This document shows, one piece after another, positions 26,263-37,410 of a stretch of 64,000 bases of DNA (its first letter is position 1; every line of letters starts with the position of its first letter). The translations under genes and the position numbers were made by a program. Origin of the DNA: Trogon surrucura (Eukaryota > Chordata > Aves > Trogoniformes > Trogonidae); assembly GCA_020746105.1 (NCBI GenBank), contig CM036618.1:108078622-108142621 (forward strand), in the 5' to 3' direction. The notes under the pieces were generated by a model, which saw nothing but the letters and a program-made list of their open reading frames with translations, had not been told where the DNA came from and did not search any database.

Positions 26263-29200
26263 CGCTGTGAGTTCAGATAACCCAGTAATTTTATATATAC
26301 AACCACCTGCATCATCAGTTGTTATAAAACTCCTCATCAAGGAAAATATCTCTAAGAATGGGGTATGACCTTGTTCAGAGCACGCAAATAAGCAAACCAA
26401 CACAACAAGCTCTACTAAGTAAAGGCTTTAGGTTCTCTCACAGCGCCACATGCTATAAAATCAGAGAAGGCATAGAGATAACTTGCAACAAGGAATTCTT
26501 TAAGCCTAGGGCTTGCTGCTATAGTGATCTCTGTGGGACTGCCCACTCCCTGCAGACGCAGCAGCGAGAGCCATGTACACACACTCTGCCATTCTCAGGG
26601 CATCTCAAAATGCAAAGGTGGGCTGAGGTTCAACAGTGCCTAAATTCAACCCTAAATATCCCCTGCCCTTTCAACCAGCCTCTCCTGTCTCCAGGTAGCT
26701 TCCTCCCTATAGCTCTTTCCCTCCTCCCACCCCCATCGTTTGCTCTTATCTGCCTCCAACCCCCAAATCCTTGATCTTCCTCTCCCTCCGAAGGTAGGGA
26801 GCCAGCTGCCAGCCACCAGACAGCCTCTGCTTTTGCCCCTCTGCTACGTCTGCGTCCCCTCTGAACCTGGGCATCTCTCCCCAAATCTGCTCCTGTTGGG
26901 ATTTAGCAAATGCAGCCCCTTGATCTTTTCATATGCATTTCCTAGGTTCTTACGCCTCCCCCGCGGGCCGCTTCCTTCAAGGCTTTCTGTGTGTCTGAAG
27001 CTCTTATCAAGTCCTCGGAACAGAATACACGAATGGCACCACCGGGTCTTGAAGTCACGTCTCACACCTCTCAGGAAATGGCTTACCCCACCAAGTCACA
27101 TCCCCCTCCTAAGCACAGGGCTAAAGTCACAAGATACTATGAGTTCCTTGTTACCAAAACCAAAGAGAGGCAGCAGTTTAATTTTCAAAGGAAAACAGAT
27201 CATGCATATATAGATGTAATCAGATCCTAGCGGAGCAACACACTCATCTTTCAGAGAGAACACAACCGCTTGTCACATCGCATTTATTTTAACCCCGTGG
27301 CAGAGCCGTGCGTAGAGCTGTTGGGCAAGGCTGGCCCTTTGCTTTGTGATCTGAAATAACTGGTGGCTCTGCAGCTGGCCTGGGCTTGCATGGGCAGTGT
27401 CCCGCATTGGGGATCGATGTCACTGGGCTCTGACATTGTTCTGGTTCTCCAGTCTGATGGGCTCCGTCACTTACTTCTTACCCATAGGTAAAAAAGCCCT
27501 GAAAGGGGTTCAGCCCGACCCCCATGGTCACCGGTCACTCTTCAGGATACTGAATAGTGGGTGATGCTGTCAGCCACACTATGGGCACAGCACCGCTCTC
27601 CCTTTCACTCCCCAGCTCCAGCGCCCAGGTGCTTGCTGCCAACCGGGACAGCCTGGGGACAGCCTAGAATGTGGTCGAGTCACACTTCTGACCTTGTAGT
27701 AAGGTCTACCTCACAGCTTCGCAAGTGGAGGTGAGCGTGAGGGTCAGAGACAAATACAGCTATTTCAGTTTTACAGCTGGTGAAGCTGAGGCGCAGAAGT
27801 CAGCGTTTAGTCTGGTACCACACAAGAGACAGAGTCAGGGCTGTAAATGCAATATTGGCATCCTCAGCCTGCGGTGCTTTTCAAACGAGTCACCGTGTCG
27901 CTCACACCCACCACACACACACAAAAGCAACGGCACAGACCTAAGCATAAGCAGGCCATCACCCATCCTTCTGAGAGGCAGAAGGAGCCCCTCTACACCA
28001 AATATCCTTTCTGGGCTGACCAGGAAGGCAAACCCCCTCTTCTCTGTAGGGTGCTCTGTCTTCAGGGAGGCTGCGATCTGTGCTGGGAATCCCCTTGCTG
28101 CAGAGGATGATGTGCAGGGTGAGGCAGCGAGGACCTCCTCAGCACTCTGCCAGGGCTCTGGTGAGGAGGAGCTCTCAGGGACACACCTGAACAGCCAAGA
28201 CAGACAGACAGTTCAGGTCTCTCAAAAATATGTTTCCAAGACATCTGCAAACTATGCCAAAGCGAGGACTACAGCAGCCCACCTTCTCAAGCTCTTCCTT
28301 GTTATAGCCATGAGGGCTAGAAACACACACACTATGAAATGACAACTTCAAATTAAAAACATGATTTCACTGTGAGATCCCAGAACTTTACCTAAAAGTC
28401 TGGACGTGCTTCAATATACAGGTCTTGGTGTATGTACATTGGGAAGACCTGATAAACCTCTAAAAGCATTCAGAGGCTGTAAAGGGGTTTGTCACAGTGA
28501 CTAGAAGCAATCAGAGGGAAATTAAGCATTCATCTAAAGATTTTCTCTTAGTCAGAACGAAAATAACCTCAAACCCTAAGCCTAGTGTGCATTAACGATT
28601 TTTGCTATCAGGGCCCTGCTAGAGAAGTTGAAAATTACACGATATTTTCATGCCAGCAGAAGCTCTGGAGCAAATGTAGTTATGTATGCAATCATAAAAA
28701 TGTGATCTACAATTAATTTTATTTGTGAGATAGTTATCCAGCCATTGCTTCTTCAATATAGTTTAAACTTAAGCTAAGTCTTAAGAGCAAAGATGTGGGT
28801 TTGGTTTTTTAAATTTTCTCTGAGAAGATGAAATCAGGCTCACATGACCACTGATCCTTTTTTTTTTTTGGTCAGTTCCCTCATATAAGTTTTTGAACCT
28901 GTTGTCCAGTTTGAATTAAAATTGATGTAGAAACTGAGATCTCCAAGATACCAAGTCTTTGTAAGATTAATCAGGGAGACAAGAGACTGCTAAATTTATA
29001 CCACTAAAAGCCTCAATCTCGAGCTAAAACACTATAGAGAATTCACACTAAAGATAGCCACCAAAAAAAAAAAAAAAGCTTTGCTGGAATGAAAAAATAC
29101 GGTGCAAGAGCTGTTCCTGGAAGGAACAAAGTGATGTGAAAAGACAGAGGAGTTTGAACACAGCAAAGGCTGCACTAGTGGTTACAAACCACTGTGTGGC

Positions 29201-32200
29201 AAACCCCATCGTGTCTCATCCCCTCCAGAACTGAGCAGCAGAACTGCTCACATGTGGTAGTTATTAAAGGGGTGCATTTGTTTCAGCAGCAAAGACACGA
29301 CTGAACGTCACACCGCCACCTATTCCTATCGTGTTCTGGGATGCTGCCCAAGCCCCTGCTCCTCAAGTCACATAAGGCTTAATCTGCACATCTAGAAGAC
29401 ATCTTTGTGGACCTCAACAGCCTAAGAAAACCTCCCCAGCTTGATATGTAAAAGGCTGAAAAGCCAGCAGGCCAGCAAACCCCTCTACCAGGGACCACCT
29501 CCCTCTTCTCCAAAATCTGTGTTCCAGAGCCTGTCTTCCTCAGAGGGGGCAGTGGTGACACAATAGCATGTTCACCACCTGAAGCTTAAAATCATGTTCT
29601 CGTTACACACACAAGTTCGTTTCATTTTCTGAGTGCCCTTGGCACAAGTACACAGTGCAGAGGTATATCCAGCATGGAGAGAAGCATAAGCAGTTTCTCT
29701 CTCTACAAATACAGTGAAGACCAATGCAATCAGCCGCTAAAGCAGGCTGCAATCTCCGTTATCTACACTAGGTAGTCTGTTCTCCCCTTCCAGACAGCTA
29801 TCTCAATTTTACCCATCTTAATTTCAAAAACCAAGCCATTTTTGGACTTAAGTCATAGCTTCTGCATCTTGAGGGAAGAAGTAAAATCCCCCTTTGTGCC
29901 TGGACAGGACACAAATAAAGCAAGTATACAGAGCAGAGAGACAAAACTCTGAATGTCTTCTCAAATGCTTGTAGCTCTTACCTGGGTGTGACTCCACTCA
30001 GACGCCAGCACCTACAAGGCATCAGGAACTTCCTTGTCAGACTTTTCTTGCTGCTTGAGGCACACTGCAACATCCTCACGGGCATCCCTTCCAGCACATC
30101 GGTGGGATGACGCTCTGTGGGAGCTGCGGAGAGGCACGGCAATGTCAGGTGGGGAGAGAACTGGCAGAAGAAAGCAAAGAGCTCTCTTTCATGCCATCTT
30201 GCTTGCCTAGGAGAAGGCAAGAGCCTCCTAGTCCGGTTTCCACCCAAGAGCATACTCCTTCACTGTCCTCTTTGCCTTTCTTCAATCTCAGATCCCTTTC
30301 AAACCAAGCCAATACAGAAGGGTGGCCACCCAATGAAATCAGCTTTGAGCAATGGGAAAAATAAAGATTCCTGGGCTCTAGCCTTGCCCCAGAATTGCTC
30401 TGCTTTTGAATCCAGCACATATTGCCGGTATGCAGAGGAGGACTCATCACTGAGATGTATCAACATGCTGGTATGAGAGTGGAAGCAAACAGAGGTCAGC
30501 ACGAAAGCTGTCAGCACCAAAGGTGTGCAGCCAGGCAGCACAGCCCAGTCTGCCTCAGCTGCTCATGGGTGAACCACAGGAGCATCTGCTACAAAACGTA
30601 TGCAGATGGGTAACTCAGCGACTGAGCTTGAATCCCATACCCTGGAGCCTGTGCATGTCGTTCTGGGCTGCATTAAGGGCACCGACTGTTTTGCCCGCAT
30701 GAATCAGTTGCAGCAGCACAGATATACCCAGTCTGTTTTTTTTTTTACAGCCACAAAACCAGGCTTCCTACTCCTCATAGTAGAACTAGTGGTCCAGTTG
30801 CACTCACCTACAAGATCTACCGCAACAAAGTTTAGTATGTAGACGCTATTTTTCTTCCACTGTAACAAAGTGGACTTTTTTGATGGTCTATAAATGTTGT
30901 ACCTTAGCCAAAGGTTTCAGGCCTGGGAAACTTCGTTCTTTTCCCTCATCAGGGGAAGCATATCAGTTGCTGTTACAAGACAGCTACTGGAATACCTCTG
31001 GTACCATAAAGGGAATTGAGAAGGCTGTTGGCCTGAAGGTTGTCACAGCAGCCAGAGATCAAAGAGTCAGCCCACTTCCAGATTTATGAGTTGGGAATGG
31101 GTCTATTAGCTCCCAGTACTCGCTCTTTTCTGTGCACGTATTCAATACACATTGATAAAGCAGTCAACTTAATGAGAAGTTTGACACTGAAAACCACCAT
31201 GCTCCTGGGCAGTCTGTCTCAGTTTTGTCCTCTTCTAGCTCAGCATCAGATCCAGGTGTCCTAGAAGCACTCGCAGACAGGATCCCCTCATTTCCCTCCT
31301 GCTCCACCTGCCAGTGCCCTCTCACTTGTATGGCAGTCCCAGGGGCTACTGGTGACCCACAGACAGGGAATCCCAGATCTGGATTAAAAAACCCCACCCT
31401 GTTGTTACTGTACAGTTAATTTAATTTGGATTAATTCCCTGAGGACACCATGTGGATCAACACAGAGCTTAGCAACCCACCCAGCTAATGGGAAAGGAGC
31501 AGGATGGGGGGCGAAGAGGGGGGGACCAAGGGTGCCAGGAATTAATTGTGCCTGGGCTGGTGCTGCAAGAAAAATACATGTACATGTGTGAAAAAAACAC
31601 ATTTCTCTGGAAAAGCTGCTCTCTGTGTCTGGCATACTTACCTCATTCTAGCCAAATCCTAGAAACTAAAGTCAATGTCCCGTATAAGGACATAATTAAA
31701 AGCCGGATTAAATATTTCAGATAGCTGAAGGTTGTCACATCTCTGTTGTGCATTACACAGGAAAGAAACGTTTGCTTATGTTTTTCAGCAAATGTTATTT
31801 GATGTTAAATGTAGTGAAATGTTCATCATGTAAACGTGGTATGGAGTAAATTCCTTTTGGTGCCACTTAGGGCATCGTCTAAATTTGCACAGAATCTGCA
31901 CAGTAATTCGACCCTCCCTGAGTCTTTTGACCAAAACCTAAACTAATGCTGTCCAGGTTTTCTGGATCACCCCTCACCTGTGCCCTTTCTTTACACTGCT
32001 AAGTGAGAACGCTGTGAAAGTCTTGTGTTTCTGACTGCTGTCTGCAGACTACAGGCCATGATTTTGGGAATGAGCAACCCAGAAACATCATTAAACCAGA
32101 GCACACGGATCACTGCACAAGCACAGAAGTACAAACGTTTTAGGAATAAAACTTTCAAAACTGGCTTTTTAACAACCAAAAAGCCATTCTTTTGTACAAA

Positions 32201-32849
32201 GCCACTTTTCACAGGAGACGGTTCTGTAAAGAAAAGCAAAGGCAAACCCTTCTTTGAGCGCTGTGGTGACAATCAGGCAGAGCCCGCTGGAGTGTGTGGG
32301 CAACGCTTCAGCACGAGACTCTCTCTGGCCAGGAAACAGTTCTGGCAGGAGCGCCTGGGATGTGGGAGCACAGAGCCATTAGCAAGTGGGTGGAAGAGGT
32401 GATGATCCCAGCGTCTGCCTCTGCTCTGTCTGAGCTGCTGGGACTCTCCAGGTGCGTTGAACTTGCATCCTAAAAAGAAAAGCGATGTTTTCGCAGCGGC
32501 GGTGGCAGACACCACAGGAGGCCTTACGCCGGCAGCAGAGCGGGCAGCAAAGTGTTGCAAACGGGGAGAGATAACGTGTTTACTTTGAGTCTCACACTAT
32601 GCGAGATGCTTCGCTCGCCGGACTGCAGGGGGAAAAAAAAAAAAGACTATTGCCTTCGAACCGGTAATGGGAGGGAACAAACTCTGTAACCATCCTCAGC
32701 CCAGATGCTGTTATCAGAAATAACGCAGCTCTGTGGGACTGGGCCCTGTCAGCAGTGTCACCCCCCTGACCCCAAGCTCTGCCTGCAGACAGCAGATGCA
32801 AACCCTGCTCTGCTCCCCTCTTGCTGCCCTTGTTTTGGGCCGGTGGTCG
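26263..32849. other. Intergenic region upstream of MIXL1
   Basis: No gene is supported here. The region contains ordinary unique-looking sequence with homopolymer tracts (T-run 28858-28869, A-run 29061-29075). At 31212-31458 there is a local grouping of SMAD-like, GGATTA and FoxH1-like motifs (see findings). Short open frames, including a 125-codon one at 32025-32402, show no recognisable domain. Confidence 0.55.
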
Positions 32850-33074
32850 AGGGCCGCCGGCTGGCCCCTCGCTCCTCGGGCACCCGTGGGACGGCCGTGC
32901 CGAGGCCCCCGGGCTGAGCGGGGCAGGGGCCGGCCGGGGCGGGCACCCCGCCGGTGGCCGGGACGCGGGGTCAGCCGGCTCGGCGGGGTGCCCGCACCTC
33001 CGCGCTCACCTTCCCCGCGGGGGCCGTGCCACCTCCCCTTCGAACCCCCGCCCCCGCCGAGCCCCCTCCCCGGC

Positions 33075-33080
33075 TATAAA
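33075..33080 (+). promoter_or_regulatory. TATA box of MIXL1
   Basis: TATAAA within CGGCTATAAAGGGCGG lies 41 bases upstream of the A-plus-strand ATG region. With the usual 25-30 base spacing, transcription would start near 33105, giving a 5' leader of only about 15-20 bases. The surrounding sequence is otherwise GC-rich, so the box stands out. Confidence 0.65.
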
Positions 33081-33120
33081 GGGCGGCGGGACGGCCGGCG
33101 CCCCCTCCTCACCCGTTGCC

Positions 33121-33954
33121 ATGGCCGGGCTGCGCTTCGGGGAGCCCCTGGCGGAGCCGCCCGCTTTCCCCGCAGGCAGGTGGGCGGGGGGCGGCGGCGC
33201 CGGCCCGGCCTCGCCCGCCCTCAGGGCGCTGCCCCCGGCGGGCCGGGGCGGGGGAGCGGCGGCGGAGCCGTCGGACGGGACGCCGGCGGCCTCGCAGCGT
33301 CGGAAGCGGACGAGCTTCACGGCGGCGCAGCTGGAGACACTGGAGCTGGTCTTCCAGGACACCATGTACCCGGACATCTACCTGCGGGAGAAGCTGGCCG
33401 ACGCCACGCAGATCCCCGAGTCCCGCATCCAGGTGAGGGGCGCCGGCCGCGCCGCCCCGGGGGCCGCCCTCCTCTCAGCCCGCCCTCCCTCACCGCCGCC
33501 CTCTCTTCCCCCTCCCCAGGTCTGGTTCCAGAACCGGCGCGCCAAGTCCCGCCGCCAGCGGGGACCGCCCCGGCCCGGCCCCGCCGAGCCGCCTCCTCCG
33601 GGCTACCCGCGGCCGCCCCGCTTCGCCGCCCTGCGCGCCCCGCAGCGGCCCCGCTACGCCCTCTCGGGGCTGACCCACATCGTCCAGGTCAAGGAGGAGG
33701 GCCCGGCTCCCTACGAGTGGCCGCCGGCCGCCGCCTTCCCCGCCGGCCCCGGCTTCGAGGGCTTCCCGCCCAGCCAGCCCGGCGGCGCGGAAGCCGCCTC
33801 CTTCGCGGGGCCGCCTGTCGCGCCCCCGTACCCGCCGTCCCGCAGTTTCTGCGGGCAGTACTCGCCCGTGTCGGACGCCGAGGACACCAGCGGCTTCTCG
33901 GAGTCGGGCTCGGAGTGGGAGGAGAACGCCCTCGGCGCCTTCCGAGGCCTCTGA
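33121..33954 (+). CDS. MIXL1: MIXL1: Mix paired-like homeodomain transcription factor
   Basis: MIXL1 (CMIX in chicken) is a nuclear activator/repressor acting downstream of Nodal/Activin in primitive-streak mesendoderm. Two exons, 33121-33432 and 33520-33954, are joined in phase 0 to give 248 residues, close to the mammalian 232. The start [10 protein letters not shown] has a good Kozak context (GTTGCCATGG). The homeodomain is about residues 59-118. It begins [20 protein letters not shown], has [11 protein letters not shown], and its third helix is [12 protein letters not shown], with Gln at homeodomain position 50 as in Mix and other Q50 paired-like factors. The Pro-rich linker is followed by [11 protein letters not shown] and an acidic C-terminus, [16 protein letters not shown], which matches the Mix-family acidic tail. 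Paired-like genes such as SEBOX or OTX were considered, but helix 3 (AKSRRQ) and neighbours ACBD3 and LIN9 fit MIXL1. Confidence 0.96.
   Translation: MAGLRFGEPLAEPPAFPAGRWAGGGGAGPASPALRALPPAGRGGGAAAEPSDGTPAASQRRKRTSFTAAQLETLELVFQDTMYPDIYLREKLADATQIPESRIQVRGAGRAAPGAALLSARPPSPPPSLPPPQVWFQNRRAKSRRQRGPPRPGPAEPPPPGYPRPPRFAALRAPQRPRYALSGLTHIVQVKEEGPAPYEWPPAAAFPAGPGFEGFPPSQPGGAEAASFAGPPVAPPYPPSRSFCGQYSPVSDAEDTSGFSESGSEWEENALGAFRGL
33433..33519 (+). other. MIXL1: MIXL1 intron, 87 bases
   Basis: The donor is CATCCAG|GTGAGG and the acceptor is CTCCCCAG|GTCTGG. It interrupts the homeodomain between Gln104 and Val105, just before the WFQNRR helix, the usual intron site for paired-like genes. Its length is a multiple of three with no in-frame stop. 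Confidence 0.93.
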
Positions 33955-34255
33955 GCGCCGCCCGCGGCGGGGGGGGCTAAAGCTGCGCCCCCCGGTGCGA
34001 GGCGCTGCCCCCGCCAAACCCGGTCCCGGGAGCAGTCACCGACCGCCCTACCTCACCCTGCGCCGCGACTATTGCACTTTATCGGGTAGCAACTGATTTT
34101 TTACCTATTTATTGAAGAAAGTTACGGGTCAGCTCCATCAGCTGGGGGCATTTTTTTTTAACGCTGTATTTAAAGGATTTCCATTAGCACGTTTTGTATT
34201 TTTATTTAACCTTCTTTAGCCAAAAAGCTAACCAAAGCCACTGTGGGGTTTTATT

Positions 34256-34283
34256 GGGGGGGGGGGTGGGGGGACGGGACGGG
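34256..34283 (+). other. G-rich tract, possible G-quadruplex
   Basis: An 11-G run, T, a 6-G run, then GGGAC repeated. At least four G-triplets occur within 28 bases on the MIXL1 sense strand, inside the 3' untranslated region and about 70 bases before the polyadenylation signal. Confidence 0.6.
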
Positions 34284-34349
34284 ACGGACTAGTCTTGAAA
34301 AACAGAGTTGGAGGGTCTTTCAGGATTTTTTGACCGAAGGGGGAAAAAA

Positions 34350-34355
34350 AATAAA
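34350..34355 (+). terminator. MIXL1 polyadenylation signal
   Basis: AATAAA within an A-rich run is followed 20-40 bases downstream by a GU-rich stretch, TTTTTGCTCTACTTGTGTGT. This arrangement is the standard vertebrate cleavage signal. No earlier AATAAA occurs after the stop codon. Confidence 0.8.
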
Positions 34356-34375
34356 AGGTTTAACGTTTTTGCTCT

Positions 34376-36060
34376 ACTTGTGTGTGTACCTGGGGCAGGG
34401 ACAGGGTTTCTTGCGCTGGTTGCCTTGGGGATAGCGCAGCTGAGGGTTCTCATCCGAGGTCCTGGAGAGCCACGGCTGCCCTTCAGGTGTGAAGAGACTG
34501 AAGGGGGCTGAAGGAGAGGTTACAAAAAGCTGCTTTGAACGGTGCCTGTCAGTATTTGCTTTAGATCTGCTTTGAACGGCCCTGTTTCCTGAACAAAACA
34601 AATTTACGGCTTAAGTAATACAAAACCAAGCCTCCCAAAATCAGTCTTGCTGAGACAAAAGCTTCAACTCTACCACTTAAGCCAAGGTTAAACTATACAA
34701 AAGCGGAATTTTGTGAGCATCAAAAAGGCGTTTTAACCTTGCATTTGAGTGTTAGGGACTACAGAAAAGCTGCTGTCATGCTCTGTAGTGGGCTGAACAG
34801 CTTTGCACCTGAGAACACTTCCGGGAACACTAAAATTAGTAGTAAGAGAAGCCTCACCTGTAACTCTGGTAATTTACTAAGAAAGGATATATTACTATAC
34901 ATGTATTTGGAGGATAAGGCAAAATCTTCCTGCCTACAAAGCTGCACCTCAGAGCCTTGCAGAGCGAGGTGTAAGACCCAGTTATGGAAGAACACCTGAA
35001 TGGCATGAGACTCTGATGGTTTGGAAGCACAGAAAAAAAGTGATCCATGCACTGGTGGCAGAAATACCCTAAACTGGGAATCAGTCAGGCCTCATAGAAT
35101 AAAGTTACCAATGCACAAAATCCCTTGGTGTTCAACCCGTAACATATCTGCATTTGTAATACATCTGGGACAGCTGAACCATGGTTGAATTGCAGACTGG
35201 TAAGGGCAAGCAGCATAGCAGGAGCGCTGATTAATATTCTCCCTCCAAAAAACAAAGCTGTCCTTGGAAAAAAAAAAAAAAAAAAAAAGAAAACCGCCAC
35301 AAACATGAAGCAAAACCCAAACAAAATCAGATGCTGTCTGCCCTAAGTGGACTTGAGTGCTTAAGGGGCTGCTATGTTAGAGGTCAGGAAGACCCCAGAA
35401 GAGAAGTACAGGAGGAGACAAAAAATGCAACTCATTTCCTGCTGAGTGTTCAGGGTGAGTTCAAGTTTACCAACTCTCAGAAACCAAACTAAGTTGTTCT
35501 ACTGCTTCAGATTTAAGTTACAGTCATTGGAGGGAGGTCTTGGGATTCCTACATCCTACACTTAGGCTGCATAAACAGTCGTGTTTGTCGCTGTATTTTC
35601 ACCAAAAACTTGGTAACATGAACTCTAATCCTACTTACCAGCAATCGAGGTGACATGCAGCCTCTTGACAAGAGGCGGAGTGTATATTCACATTGACTAT
35701 GTGTGTTGGCCAAACAACATGTGAAAGTACTGGTCTGTACCAAAGGGATGGTAACCCCGCAAAGTAATGGGTAACACCATTGCATGAGCAACTGCAAGGA
35801 CCATGACAATGTTCTACTACATTACCAGGGGTAAGTTCCCATGGGTAACTCAGCAAAACTAGCATTTAACATTATTCTGTAATATCCCTTGTAAAGTTTC
35901 TAAATACCTTTTGAAACAGCTACTTACCTTGTCCTCACCTTGTTACATTTCATTTTCAGCAGTTAAATTAATATCTCTTTAAAAAAGAAATAAAAATGAC
36001 CTGAGACCATCTACAAAGGAGTTTGCATTTTTGTGAAATATATCAACTCTCATAGGTCAA
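34376..36060. other. Spacer between convergent MIXL1 and LIN9
   Basis: About 1.7 kb between the two converging transcription units. It includes an A-rich tract at 35269-35290. No coding region, RNA gene or recognised repeat was found. LIN9 transcripts could extend into its right side if a more distal polyadenylation site is used. Confidence 0.55.
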
Positions 36061-37304
36061 TTTATTCAGAGTTACAAATTGCATTGAGAATAAAAGATTT
36101 ATGCATTTTTCTTAATTAACAGAACAAGTTTAGCTAAATATAAACTCTGCACTAAAGTTTTGCAGTGGCACAATACCAACACAGAATACAGAAGCATCTT
36201 TAAACTATACAAAATTTTAAAATTGAAAATAATCCTGTTTACATATTCTTTATACATTAACATATAAAAGACCTCATTTAATGAGGCATCTAAAAGAATC
36301 AAAAACATCTCTACAGCTATCTCTGAAAATTCATATCTGGAAACAACTCATTACACAGAAGCTTTACAAGACTATTTAAACAAACCAATACACACTTTTT
36401 ACAAGATTAACATTCCAAAAGGTACTCAAATAGGCAGGTTGTCACTTTGTATTTCTGCAGTTTACCTCACTGGTTATCTTTAATTATAAAAATCTTCATA
36501 TTTATATATGTTGGGTATTGTCGGATAACCAGTAATCTAATTTAAAAGTTGTGCAAAACAAACAAAAATTTGGAAAAACAATACGTTTAACCAGTCATTT
36601 ATATAAAACGCCAACTGAAGCGCTTCTTTTGCCCCGTGTGAATGGGAAAAAGCCGTAACCAATCTCGTCCTGGAAAGCTCCCAGTTACCTTTTCAGATTC
36701 CTTCATTAGACTCCTTCTATAAGTTAGCATAAATTAAAAGTTCCAACAAGGCATCGAGGGATCCATGGACCTTCCCAACATCAAGTTTACAGCTTCGGTT
36801 TGCTGTCCATATCCTCCTGCTGCTTCTTTCGGTCAGGAAGGCTCCACCGAGCTACCCTAGGGCTGAGATGGCAACTGGAGAGAAGCGCAGCTTTGCATCA
36901 CAAAGACCTGCCACGGGGCTACTAATGTGAGCCCGCTTCCTCCTCTTCGTCACTTCTAACATACCAGGAGAGTCAACAACGAGAGGTGTGCAGAATTCAT
37001 CTGAACTTTGAAAAACTTAAAAGAGTTTAAATTCTACGAAAGTAGGTTTTTGCAAGTTTAGTATAATAAATGCAATTACTAAGAGATTACCAGTTAGCAA
37101 AACTAATGTATGTGAATAACAAATGGAGAAATCTAATGTAACGCTGGCCAGTGCTGCTGGTTTTCTTAAGAAGCAGATACAATACATTGTAAAAGGTCCG
37201 TTTTCTGAGAGGTTTTCTTTTCCCTTATCTTCTGGCAGTTAGGATATTTGGTGAAGCCAAAGGAAGAGGATTTTCCAGACCTACTTGCTGCACACAGAAC
37301 ATTT
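36061..37304 (-). other. LIN9: Putative LIN9 3' untranslated region
   Basis: AT-rich sequence directly downstream of the LIN9 stop codon on the minus strand. A minus-strand AATAAA is present at 36061-36066 (TTTATT on the plus strand) and could end the transcript about 1.25 kb after the stop. The extent is inferred; I cannot exclude other sites. Confidence 0.5.
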
Positions 37305-37410
37305 TCAGTCTCTGTTGGTATTATTAGCTGCAAAAGCATGTAAATTTCCCATCTGGCTCAGACCACTCTGAATATGTGCAACATGGATCTCAACGTTATT
37401 CTGAAAACAA
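37305..37410 (-). CDS. LIN9: LIN9 terminal coding exon
   Basis: Encodes [20 protein letters not shown] and [14 protein letters not shown], then TGA at 37305-37307. Acceptor CTTCCTGCAG|T. The sequence is essentially invariant relative to mammalian LIN9 as I know it. Confidence 0.97.

Larger units (their letters stand above)
32850..34020. promoter_or_regulatory. CpG island covering MIXL1
   Basis: Very high GC and CpG density begins near 32850, spans the promoter, both exons and the intron of MIXL1, and ends just after the stop codon. Developmental homeobox genes commonly sit wholly inside such islands. The island explains the many overlapping shadow reading frames on both strands. Confidence 0.8.
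33955..34375 (+). other. MIXL1: MIXL1 3' untranslated region
   Basis: This runs from the TGA at 33952-33954 to the inferred cleavage site. It contains three AUUUA pentamers (34107-34111, 34168-34172, 34204-34208), including UAUUUAUUG, a classic instability element. A G-rich run follows at 34256-34283. Rapid turnover would suit a transiently expressed gastrulation gene, but that is inference. Confidence 0.75.

Noticed and set aside
32025-32402. 125-codon plus-strand open frame upstream of MIXL1
   Set aside because: Composition is lysine- and phenylalanine-rich with no family similarity that I can see; no promoter or polyadenylation support.
32733-33980. Long alternative frames over MIXL1 on both strands, and the open frame upstream of its ATG
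   Set aside because: High GC removes stop codons by chance. The MIXL1 frame carries the homeodomain, has proper splice sites, and the TATA box at 33075 lies inside the upstream open part.
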